This document shows positions 35,301 through 42,498 of a DNA stretch of 64,000 nucleotides, piece after piece. A program made the translations under genes and the position numbers. The notes under the pieces were generated by a model that did no database searches, was not told the origin of the DNA, and worked only from the letters and a program-made list of their open reading frames with translations. Source of the stretch: an uncultured Lachnospiraceae bacterium. Its GTDB lineage: Bacteria > Bacillota > Clostridia > Lachnospirales > Lachnospiraceae. Each line of letters starts with the position of its first letter. Position 1 is the stretch's first letter. The stretch spans positions 1 through 64,000 of the forward strand of contig CAJTTZ010000004.1 in assembly GCA_910579505.1 (NCBI GenBank), read 5' to 3'.

Positions 35301-35907
35301 GATCTTCCAGGTGAATCTCCCTCTCCTCCGCAAGGAACTCCACCGGCTTTTTCTTATGGATCTCCTGCAGGAACTCCTCCACATTATGCTCGTTGCCAGG
35401 TACCGCGGAAAGCCCCTTATATGCCGCATAATACTGCCTGTCATGCCCCGTGAACACCTTTTTGAAACAGGGATCGTAAAAAAGCGACACTGCCTCCGCC
35501 CAGTTGCTTCTTGCCAGATTCGTAAAATGGAAAAGGTTCCTGATTTCCCCAAGGCTTGACGTAATCTCATCCGAAAGCACCGTCACCCGGAAGGGCAGCT
35601 CATACTCCCCCCTGTTTGAAACAATGGAAAAAGAGCCGGAAATCTCCTGCCCCGCCTCCATTCCGGCAGCGTCAAAACGGTAAAGGATCTCGTCCTCACT
35701 TCCGCCAAACCGCTTCGTGACACAGGTCATACGAAGGTCAGAAGCCGACACCGTCCCTTCCGTCACCACACCCTCCGGCCCATACACGAAAAAAGACCCC
35801 TCGCAGGCCGTGTCTGCCTGAAGGGACAGAGTAACGCGCGGGCAGGAAAAATCCAGAGAACCGTCACCAGTATGAAATTTGCCTTCCAAAATCTCATCCA
35901 CTACCAT
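32356..35907 (-). CDS. DUF5717 family protein, giant beta-sandwich plus helical-repeat protein
   Basis: 1183 residues, no signal peptide. The N-terminal 120 or so residues form strand patterns of an immunoglobulin-like sandwich (GSFSIVSNRGEYELPFRVTV); another beta region follows to about 310. From about 320 to the end it is almost wholly helical with repeats of 30-40 residues, for example RLKKIGTATWLAETGKLLTR and AVKLFRGQMLLSQEKDNEAK, so a long solenoid like TPR or HEAT. The family is known in Lachnospiraceae as DUF5717 and regularly precedes DUF5716. It is the first gene of the operon, with only a weak ribosome site before the ATG. Function unknown; a scaffold for the Hsp70-like partner is my inference. 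Confidence 0.75.
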   Translation of the reverse strand: MVVDEILEGKFHTGDGSLDFSCPRVTLSLQADTACEGSFFVYGPEGVVTEGTVSASDLRMTCVTKRFGGSEDEILYRFDAAGMEAGQEISGSFSIVSNRGEYELPFRVTVLSDEITSSLGEIRNLFHFTNLARSNWAEAVSLFYDPCFKKVFTGHDRQYYAAYKGLSAVPGNEHNVEEFLQEIHKKKPVEFLAEEREIHLEDPAGDARYALVINRNGWGYTRLRFQTEGDFLKLQEEAAGEESFADNIYRLYYGIDLEKLHGGYNYGAIVLVRENGTMRIPVTVVQRVPGIRTFGAKREKKQLTVQLMEYYQAHRLKKIGTATWLAETGKLLTRMEQLDDKDVAVKLFRGQMLLSQEKDNEAKWQIEKLRERVIALREENPALWCYYLYLTTLVGEDDSYVDEVAETVSLIYSRRKDDWRIAWLLLYLSEEYVESVSRRWLLLEDLFIHHCTSPMIYIEAWNILCMNPAMLRKLDLFEEQILTYAVKNGVMQEEILLQVVYLAGQKRSYSESLFRILKGCYGLIPHKEVLHEICTLLIKGNRSGEAYFPWYRAGVEENLRITRLYEYYMMSLPRNFDGELPKMVLLYFAYRSDLHYEVTAYLYAYVHRRREELADIYVNYMAAMERFVLEQIGRGRINRDLAYLYDHFLTLSMIDEQTARSLVSLLFMREVRTEAENAKEVLLSYACRSDIKRFPMTDGRAFVPIYDNDCRVLLGDGEGNIFTEGMTYTVEALMKPARLALMIAPFVRNHLGYAVYACYARQHTFAVQEDNVDLFALLSASERIEEEEKKKIYPIVVDFYYENDRMRELDEYLFTLQLADVSRRDRGKIVRLLVNRGMYEEAYEWVRRFGPYDMDAKTILKLGSRLLDLTETEDDPFVTGMLLYVVQKGKYDDNVLDYLVRWFSGSVGQMRDIWKLAKDFGVDTYRLCERMLVQMLYTGVRVEEWLDIFRSYTKGGGSERIRAAFVSACCYDDVVKEEPANPYVFESVRQLYQEEAPLHPVCRIAYLRYFADRERDADVQKLCGVFLESLLAQGIVMPFYRKYFGCVPQLSAYLDKTMVEYRTTSGARVMIHYLIQEEGAGGEEYTHEEMRDMFGGICVREFILFFGEQLRYYITEESENGEQLVVSDVIQKGDAGEDIQEGRFSILNDIMIGKTLHDYDTVNDLLSVYFKQDHMVEQIFTVR

Positions 35908-36000
35908 ACCGATAGTATATCATTTTCGGGGTAGCATGTGCAACCCTCATTGCATATCATAGGGGTAAGAGAAATGCTATCCCAGGAACGAGGTATCCAC

Positions 36001-37296
36001 ATGGACGTAAACAGAGAAGGTCTAGGCCCAGAAAATACACAGACGCAAAATAATACGGCGGCAGGATCCGACATGACCGGAAAACTGCAGATCAATGTCA
36101 CCGCGAATGTAGGACTGATTCCCATAGAGAACGCCTCCATCACCATCTCCTTCACCGGGGAACCAAATTCTACCCTGGAGACGCTCACGACAAACTCCTC
36201 CGGGCAGACTGACACGGTGGATTTAAAGACACCGCCGCTGCAATACAGTCTGACCCCCAACTCCCCCATGCCCTACTCGGAGTACACCCTCTCCGTAAGC
36301 GCGCCCGGTTATGAGCCGGTCATCGTGTCAGGCGTGGAAGTGCTGCCGGACGTGACAGCTGTCCAGAATATTGAAATGACTCCCATAGAGATGAGCGGGG
36401 ACACGGAGGAGATCATCGCCATCCCCGACCACACCCTCTACGGCGACTATCCGCCCAAGATCCCTGAGGACGAGATCAAGCCCATGGATGAGTCCGGCGA
36501 GATCGTCCTAAGCCGCGTTGTCATTCCAGAGTTCGTTATCGTGCATGACGGCGTTCCCAATGATTCCACCGCTCCCAATTATTATGTGCGCTACCGCGAT
36601 TATATCAAGAACGTAGTGTCCTCCGAAATCTACGCCACATGGCCGGAGAGCGCCATCTACGCAAACACACTGGCAATTATGTCCTTTACCTTAAACCGGG
36701 TTTATACCGAATGGTACAGGAACAAAGGTTATAATTTCACCATCACTTCCTCCACCGCCTACGACCAGAAATGGATACGCGGTCGGAACATCTATAAAAA
36801 TATTGACAGACTGGTGGACTCCATTTTTGCAAACTATCTCTCCCGTCCCGGCGTGCGCCAGCCCATCTTCACCTCCTATTGCGACGGCAGGAACGTGACC
36901 TGCAACGGCCTCAGCCAGTGGGGCTCCAAATATCTGGGCGACGAGGGGTACTCTCCGATCCAGATCATCCGCTACTACTACGGCAGTGACATGTATATCA
37001 ACACCGCTGTCGCCGTTTCCGGCGTCCCCTCCTCCTGGCCCGGTTACAACCTGAACATTGGGGCCTCCGGGGATAAGGTGCTGCAGATCCAGCAGCAGTT
37101 AAACCGCATCGCCCAGAATTACCCCGCCATTCCCCGCGTTACCCCGGACGGCGTCTACGGTCCCCGCACCGCCGAGGCGGTCAGAGTCTTCCAGAGCGTC
37201 TTTAATCTGCCGCCAAACGGGATCGTGGATTACCCGACATGGTATAAGATTTCGGAAGTTTACGTGGCTGTCAGCCGCATTTCTGAGCCGGGGTGA
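36001..37296 (+). CDS. SpoIID-like protein with C-terminal peptidoglycan-binding domain
   Basis: 431 residues from the ATG at 36001, 6 bases after GAGGT; an ATG at 35974 also has AGGGG upstream. Residues 25-110 resemble a carboxypeptidase-type regulatory beta domain (LIPIENASITISFTG, SAPGYEPV). Residues about 195-330 have the SpoIID/LytB pattern (YIKNVVSSEIYATWP, ANTLAIMSFTLNRVY, GLSQWGSKYLGDEG). Residues 345-425 form a PG_binding_1 domain (GASGDKVLQIQQQLNRIAQN, TPDGVYGPRTAEAVRVFQ). SpoIID trims peptidoglycan during spore engulfment; here no signal peptide is seen, so export or mother-cell use is open. It overlaps the convergent GH31 gene by 37 bases. Confidence 0.8.
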   Translation: MDVNREGLGPENTQTQNNTAAGSDMTGKLQINVTANVGLIPIENASITISFTGEPNSTLETLTTNSSGQTDTVDLKTPPLQYSLTPNSPMPYSEYTLSVSAPGYEPVIVSGVEVLPDVTAVQNIEMTPIEMSGDTEEIIAIPDHTLYGDYPPKIPEDEIKPMDESGEIVLSRVVIPEFVIVHDGVPNDSTAPNYYVRYRDYIKNVVSSEIYATWPESAIYANTLAIMSFTLNRVYTEWYRNKGYNFTITSSTAYDQKWIRGRNIYKNIDRLVDSIFANYLSRPGVRQPIFTSYCDGRNVTCNGLSQWGSKYLGDEGYSPIQIIRYYYGSDMYINTAVAVSGVPSSWPGYNLNIGASGDKVLQIQQQLNRIAQNYPAIPRVTPDGVYGPRTAEAVRVFQSVFNLPPNGIVDYPTWYKISEVYVAVSRISEPG

Positions 37297-39254
37297 GCAG
37301 CCGTCACCCGGCTCTCCCCGTCATCCGTATAATAATCATACGGCCTGACATTCTCACCGAAACAGTAAAGCCTCAGATTTTCGAAATCCACCTCTCCGAC
37401 ATGTTCACCGCCCGCAGAAAGCGGCAGGATACGGTTCTTTCGGAGGAAGACGCACACATCTCCAAGAGGCATCTCCACCCACACATGGCCTTTCTGATAA
37501 ACCGCCTCCTCCAACACCTGCCCGCCGCTAAAACGCAGCAGCTTCATAGGTTCCGGCAGATACACGATCCTGCCCGTCACATTCTGCTCGTAGACGGGCG
37601 CGATCATAACGCTGTCTCCGACCAGAAGCTGATCCTCCACACGCCTTGCCACGCCATCGTCCCCGTAAGCAAAACCAAGCGGGCGAAACATCATTCCGTC
37701 CCCCAGCGCAGCCTTCATAAACTCGCTGTACAGATAGGGCAGCAAAAGATAGCGCACCCGAATCACATCCCGCATCAATCCTTTGCTCCCGAAGCGGTAT
37801 GCCTCCTGCGCCCTGGTGCCCTTCGCCGCGTGATTGCGCATGAGGGGCGTGAATACGCCGAATGACAGCCACCTTATAAGCAAATCTTCTGTAACGTCAG
37901 CGCCAAAGCCGCCGATATCCGCTCCCGTATACAGGAAACCACACATGTTCAGGGAGGGCATCATCTTGATATTCAACAGAAGATGAGACCACCAGGAATT
38001 ATTATCGCCCTGCCAGATACCGCCGTATCTGTGCATCCCGATATAGGATGCCCTGGAGAAGAGCAAAATCCTCTTATCCGGCGACAACTCCTCAAAAGCC
38101 TCCGCCGCGCTGCGCGTCATATAGTAACCGAACAGGTTGTGCACCGTTTCGTGGCAGTATCTTTTACCTTTGTAATTGTGGTAAAAGGATGCGTAGTCCT
38201 TCGGGTTATTGGAGATGTCCGCCACCATGTTCTGAAAAGCAAAAAAAGTCTGTATATCAAGATTTTGGTTTCGGTACTCGTCTATTTTCTCAAAGGCTTC
38301 CTGCAGCCCTTGTTCCGAGTAGAAAATGGCAGGCTCGTTCATGTCGTTCCAGAAACCGTCGATTCCCTGATCAAGCAGGACCTTATACTTTCGTCCAAAC
38401 CACCTCCCTGCCTGTTCGTTCAACATATCCGGCAGGCAGCATCTGCCCGGCCAGACGCCAAGTACAAAATCTTCCCCATTCTTATCCTTACAGAAGTACC
38501 CCTTTTCTTTTCCCTCCTCGTACACATCATAGCCATCCTCTTTTTTGACGCCTCCGTCAATGATAGGCACCAGGTGAATATGCTCTTTTTTCATTTCCTC
38601 CACGAATGCCCCGAAATTCGGAAAAGTCTCCTGATTGACCGTAAAATCCTTGTACCGCTCCATATAGTCAATATCCAGGTAGATCGCATCCAATGGCATA
38701 TGATTTTCCCGATAACTTTTTACCACCTGCCAGACTTCCTCCGCCGAACAGTAACTCCAACGGCTCTGGGCGTAACCGAACGCCCAAAGCGGCGGCATAT
38801 AGCTTCTGCCCGTCAAACCCCGAAACTGCCTCACAATATCGTCGGGCGTCTCCCCCTGGATCAGGTAGAGTTCGAAGTCAGGCGTCTGCGGCACAATCCG
38901 CAAAGTATGATAATCGGTGTAGCCGATATCGAACACAACGCGTGAAGGCGTATCCACAAAAACACCCAGGTCCCGCTCTCCGTCCAAAATCAGGAAGTTA
39001 TGCGCCCCATACAGGGAGCGCTTATTCTCGGTGTGCTGCGGATCGTCGGTGCAGTTGCTCTCATAAATCCATCCCCGCTTATTGATACCCCGCACAGCCT
39101 GCCCGAGCCCGTATACAATCTCCTCGTCGTCCATTTCGCAGACAAGCGCATTGTCCTGAAATGACAGCCTCCCATCCTGCCATACTCCCGCATCTGGTTT
39201 ACATAAAACAGCATCCGTCTCTATGGGACTGCCAAACACATATCTCTTTGCCAT
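37260..39254 (-). CDS. Glycoside hydrolase family 31, alpha-glucosidase type
   Basis: 664 residues, no signal peptide. The catalytic nucleophile is Asp304 in DGFWNDMNEP, the classical GH31 alpha-glucosidase motif, and the acid/base is the Asp of WQGDNNSWWSHL. MPPLWAFGYAQSRWSYCS and PLDAIYLDIDYM also match. It cleaves terminal alpha-glucosidic bonds, here probably of an imported oligosaccharide. It is the last gene of the LacI-controlled sugar operon, 5 bases after the second permease gene. Its 3' end overlaps the plus-strand SpoIID-like gene by 37 bases. Confidence 0.93.
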   Translation of the reverse strand: MAKRYVFGSPIETDAVLCKPDAGVWQDGRLSFQDNALVCEMDDEEIVYGLGQAVRGINKRGWIYESNCTDDPQHTENKRSLYGAHNFLILDGERDLGVFVDTPSRVVFDIGYTDYHTLRIVPQTPDFELYLIQGETPDDIVRQFRGLTGRSYMPPLWAFGYAQSRWSYCSAEEVWQVVKSYRENHMPLDAIYLDIDYMERYKDFTVNQETFPNFGAFVEEMKKEHIHLVPIIDGGVKKEDGYDVYEEGKEKGYFCKDKNGEDFVLGVWPGRCCLPDMLNEQAGRWFGRKYKVLLDQGIDGFWNDMNEPAIFYSEQGLQEAFEKIDEYRNQNLDIQTFFAFQNMVADISNNPKDYASFYHNYKGKRYCHETVHNLFGYYMTRSAAEAFEELSPDKRILLFSRASYIGMHRYGGIWQGDNNSWWSHLLLNIKMMPSLNMCGFLYTGADIGGFGADVTEDLLIRWLSFGVFTPLMRNHAAKGTRAQEAYRFGSKGLMRDVIRVRYLLLPYLYSEFMKAALGDGMMFRPLGFAYGDDGVARRVEDQLLVGDSVMIAPVYEQNVTGRIVYLPEPMKLLRFSGGQVLEEAVYQKGHVWVEMPLGDVCVFLRKNRILPLSAGGEHVGEVDFENLRLYCFGENVRPYDYYTDDGESRVTAAHPGSEMRLTAT

Positions 39255-39259
39255 AGTCG

Positions 39260-40096
39260 TTATCCTTTCACCCCGCCGGACATCAGACCGGCTTTAAAAT
39301 ATTTTTGCGCGCAGGCGTAGATCACTATGATCGGTATCATGGAGATCAGGCTGCCCGCCATAAGAAGATTATACTCTGTTCCATACTGTCCGTTCAAACT
39401 ATTTAGCGCCAGAGTCAGCGTCATTTTATTTTTGTCGGACAGCATTAAGAGCGGCCAGAGGTAATCGTTCCAGCTTTCCATAAATGTGGTCACCGTCAGC
39501 GTGGCAACCGCCGACCCGGTCAGAGGCATGATCACCTGCCCATAGATGCGGAAGATTCCCGCCCCGTCCATCCGCGCCGCCTCCATAAAATCATTCGGTA
39601 TGGAGCGCATCTGCTGTACCAGCATAAACACCGCAAAGGCACGGAAAACGGAGGGAAGAATCACACTTGGATAGGTATCAATCAATCCCAGCCTGTTCAT
39701 AATGACAAAGAGCGGAATCAGCGTCACCTGCGTCGGAATCATCATAGAAGCCAGATACAGCTTAAAAATCGCTTCCGCAAAAGGGAACCTGATCTTTGTG
39801 ATGGCAAACGCCGCCATAGACGAGGACAGGATCGTTATCACCGTGTAACTGGCCGTGATAAGAAAACTGTTCCCGATCGCTTTCAACAGAGGAAATCTTG
39901 AAAATACCGTCCTGTAGGAGTCAAGCGTCGGCTCCTCGGGAATCCACTGAATCGGTATCTGCATCAGCGCTCCCTTGCTCTTTAGGGAAGTGGAGAGCAT
40001 CCATAAAAAAGGGATGATCACGACCACACCGATCAGAACCGCCGTCAGATACGAACCTGCCACGCCCGCCGTCTTTTTCCATTTACTATGATTCAT
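39260..40096 (-). CDS. Carbohydrate ABC transporter permease (MalG type)
   Basis: 278 residues with six membrane helices. The EAA loop that contacts the ATPase is EAARMDGAGIFRIYGQVIMP (about 171-190). The C-terminus KYFKAGLMSGGVKG is typical of MalG-type (CUT1) permeases. Start codon overlaps the end of the other permease gene by 11 bases, so translation is coupled. No ATP-binding subunit is encoded in the operon; such transporters in Firmicutes usually share a common MsmK-type ATPase encoded elsewhere. Confidence 0.93.
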   Translation of the reverse strand: MNHSKWKKTAGVAGSYLTAVLIGVVVIIPFLWMLSTSLKSKGALMQIPIQWIPEEPTLDSYRTVFSRFPLLKAIGNSFLITASYTVITILSSSMAAFAITKIRFPFAEAIFKLYLASMMIPTQVTLIPLFVIMNRLGLIDTYPSVILPSVFRAFAVFMLVQQMRSIPNDFMEAARMDGAGIFRIYGQVIMPLTGSAVATLTVTTFMESWNDYLWPLLMLSDKNKMTLTLALNSLNGQYGTEYNLLMAGSLISMIPIIVIYACAQKYFKAGLMSGGVKG

Positions 40097-40982
40097 AATG
40101 CACCCACCTTTTCTGCAGCTTCATCTGGATCAGTGTCAGCGCAAAAATTATGACAAACAAAATCCAAGAATACGCCGCCGCATACCCCATCTTGAAATAT
40201 TTAAAACCGTAAGTATAAATACGTTCCACCATGACCTGCGTCGCCCCGTTCGGTCCGCCTTCGGTCATAATCTGCACCTGTGGGAACAGCTGGAAGGCAT
40301 TGATCAGCGCCATAATCACACAGAAAAACAGGGACGGCGTCAGCAGCGGCAGGGTGATCGAGAAGAACTGTCTCATCTTTCCTGCTCCATCCACTCTCGA
40401 AGCCTCATAATAGCCAACGTCGATTGCTTTTAAACCGGAGAGCAAAAACAACCCGTAAAATCCCATATCCTTCCACACGGAGGCAAGCACCACCGCAGGC
40501 ATAGCCCACACCTTATCCGTGAGCCAATTCGGACCTGTGATTCCGATATAGCCAAGAAGCTGGTTGACAACCCCGTACTGGGGACTGAGCACCCACTTCC
40601 AGATCAGGCTCGCCGCCACCCATGACGTCAAAACGGGAATGTAATACAGTACCCGGAATACCGTAATCCCTCTCATGGCCCGGTTTAAAACAGTGGCAAC
40701 CAAAAGCGACATGACAAGTACCAGCGGAATATAGAGAATAATATAGTAGACGGTATGCCACAGGACGTTCCAGAACTCTTCGCTCTGTAATATCCGGCTG
40801 TAATTTTCCGAACCCACCATACAGTTTTTCAACGTCTCCCCGTTCAGCTTATCCAGCCCGTTCCAGTTTGTCAGACTGATCACGATGGAAATGACAATAG
40901 GCAGAAAACTGAATACAACCATACCGAGCATACTCGGCAGCATAAAGGGCGCTGCCTGTACCACCGATTTCTTTTTTTTCAT
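40086..40982 (-). CDS. Carbohydrate ABC transporter permease (MalF/UgpA type)
   Basis: 298 residues, six membrane helices after a Lys-rich head. EAA loop: YYEASRVDGAGKMRQFFSIT (about 191-210). It forms the heterodimeric channel with the MalG-type protein encoded directly downstream, and takes substrate from the lipoprotein encoded upstream. A strong stem-loop at 41026..41054 lies between it and the binding-protein gene, which would let the binding protein be made in excess. Confidence 0.93.
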   Translation of the reverse strand: MKKKKSVVQAAPFMLPSMLGMVVFSFLPIVISIVISLTNWNGLDKLNGETLKNCMVGSENYSRILQSEEFWNVLWHTVYYIILYIPLVLVMSLLVATVLNRAMRGITVFRVLYYIPVLTSWVAASLIWKWVLSPQYGVVNQLLGYIGITGPNWLTDKVWAMPAVVLASVWKDMGFYGLFLLSGLKAIDVGYYEASRVDGAGKMRQFFSITLPLLTPSLFFCVIMALINAFQLFPQVQIMTEGGPNGATQVMVERIYTYGFKYFKMGYAAAYSWILFVIIFALTLIQMKLQKRWVHYES

Positions 40983-41025
40983 ACACTTACGCTCCTATCC
41001 ATGTACCGCACGCCGGCAGGCAGCC

Positions 41026-41054
41026 GCGCAGACGGCAGTCTCTTACGTCTGCGC
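41026..41054 (-). promoter_or_regulatory. Intercistronic stem-loop between binding protein and permease genes
   Basis: Perfect 9-bp stem GCGCAGACG / CGTCTGCGC with outer GGCAG/CTGCC pairs and no T run. Stems in this place often protect the 3' end of the binding-protein message and reduce read-through to the permeases. Confidence 0.55.
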
Positions 41055-41070
41055 CTGCCAAGCCGCCGGA

Positions 41071-42420
41071 TCACTGCAGCTTAATCTGTGCGCTGCACTC
41101 GTCCTGCGCCTGATTTAACGCCTCCTCCGCAGTCAGTTCGCCCGCTGCCGCAAGGGACAGCTTATCCGTAATAATATCAGCCATCAGGGAATACTCCTCT
41201 ATAATCGGCGCTGCCGCAAGATAATTCAGGGAATCAAAGACAGCCTGCCTGTTATCCGGCGGCGTGATCTCCAGATAGCCGGAAAGCACCGAATTGTCGC
41301 TGATTGCAGGCAGATCCCATCCAGCCTCAATACGCATCTTAGCCGCCTCGTCGCTGGATGCAAGCCAGTTGATCCATGCCGCAGCCGCTTCCTTTTTGTC
41401 ACTGTCCTTGTTCACCACCAGGGCATTGCTGAAGAAGTGGGTCGCTTTTTTCGTTCCGCCCGGTTCCACACAAATATCCCAGTTAAAATCACAGGCGTCC
41501 GTGAAAGCGCCAAATGCCCAAATGCCGGTAGGAATCATGCCAAGCCTGCCGCTCTCAAACAGGTCCCAGTCCCCCATGCCGCCCATCTGGGATTCCGTGG
41601 GCTGCACGTTCGTCACCACAATCTTGTCGATCATCATCTGCGCCGCCTGAAGATTTTCCGGCGAGTTGATCGTAAACGCAGTTCTGTCCTCATTTAATAC
41701 GCTGCCGCCATACTGGGCCGCCACCTTGAAAAATTCGTTGAAGGTAATAGGCTGGTAAATGCCATAAATATCATCTCCCAAAGCACTGATCTTCTCGCAT
41801 GCTGCCATCGCGTCATCCCATGTCCAGGAATCATCCGGGTAGCTTGCCCCTGCCTGGTCAAACAAATCTTTATTATAGATCAGAACCACATTGGAAAAGT
41901 TGCCCGGCACGCCGTACTGGCTGCCGTTTACCTGAAAAGCTGACAGTGCAGTGGCATTGTAGCCGCTCACATCAATACCTGTCAGTTCTGCCAGAACCCC
42001 TTTATTCGCATATGCCGCAAAGTTTTCAATATTCAGTTCATAGCAGTCCGGCGCCGTGCCGCCCGCCACTCTCGTCTGCATCTGGGTAAAATAATCGTCG
42101 TACCCTATTGTCTCGATGTTCACCGTGATATTGGGATTGGCCGCGTGAAACGCCTCATACATTTTCTGCAGAGTCTCCTCATTGCCGCCCGACGCATTAA
42201 AGTTTGCATAGGTAATCGCCACCTCCCCGGCGCCCTCCTCCGCAGCCGAAATATCAATGCTCTCTCCCGAAGGCTCCTGCTCCGGCTGTGCGCTCTCCTG
42301 CGGCTCCTGCTTTGACGCTGCCTGTTCCTGTGCGGGCGCATCCGTCTTGCCGCCGCAGCCTGCCAGCACGGTTGCCGCCAATGCCGCCGTCAACACTACC
42401 GATAATGCTCTCTTTTTCAT
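41071..42420 (-). CDS. Extracellular sugar-binding lipoprotein (solute-binding family 1)
   Basis: 449 residues. Lipoprotein signal with VLAGC (Cys22), then a Glu/Gln/Pro/Ala-rich linker to about residue 65. The mature part begins AITYANFNASGGNEETLQKM and shows the family 1 pattern MYEAFHAANPNITVNIE, VLIYNKDLFDQAG (about 179-191) and the Trp-rich WAFGAFTDACDFNW. It catches an oligosaccharide outside the cell for the two permeases downstream. A 14-bp operator shared with the lacI promoter lies 58 bases upstream of its start. Confidence 0.93.
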   Translation of the reverse strand: MKKRALSVVLTAALAATVLAGCGGKTDAPAQEQAASKQEPQESAQPEQEPSGESIDISAAEEGAGEVAITYANFNASGGNEETLQKMYEAFHAANPNITVNIETIGYDDYFTQMQTRVAGGTAPDCYELNIENFAAYANKGVLAELTGIDVSGYNATALSAFQVNGSQYGVPGNFSNVVLIYNKDLFDQAGASYPDDSWTWDDAMAACEKISALGDDIYGIYQPITFNEFFKVAAQYGGSVLNEDRTAFTINSPENLQAAQMMIDKIVVTNVQPTESQMGGMGDWDLFESGRLGMIPTGIWAFGAFTDACDFNWDICVEPGGTKKATHFFSNALVVNKDSDKKEAAAAWINWLASSDEAAKMRIEAGWDLPAISDNSVLSGYLEITPPDNRQAVFDSLNYLAAAPIIEEYSLMADIITDKLSLAAAGELTAEEALNQAQDECSAQIKLQ

Positions 42421-42477
42421 AATCTTTCCTTCCTTTCCTGACCGTCTCCAGTCATACCTATGTTAATTGTTCCAAGT

Positions 42478-42491
42478 TGAAACGGTTAACC
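42478..42491 (-). promoter_or_regulatory. Predicted LacI-family operator before binding-protein gene
   Basis: On the minus strand GGTTAACCGTTTCA, identical over 14 bases to the site at 45489..45502. It sits between the GH31 stop (42499) and the binding-protein start (42420), so it can control the transporter genes separately. Confidence 0.7.
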
Positions 42492-42498
42492 TCTCAAA

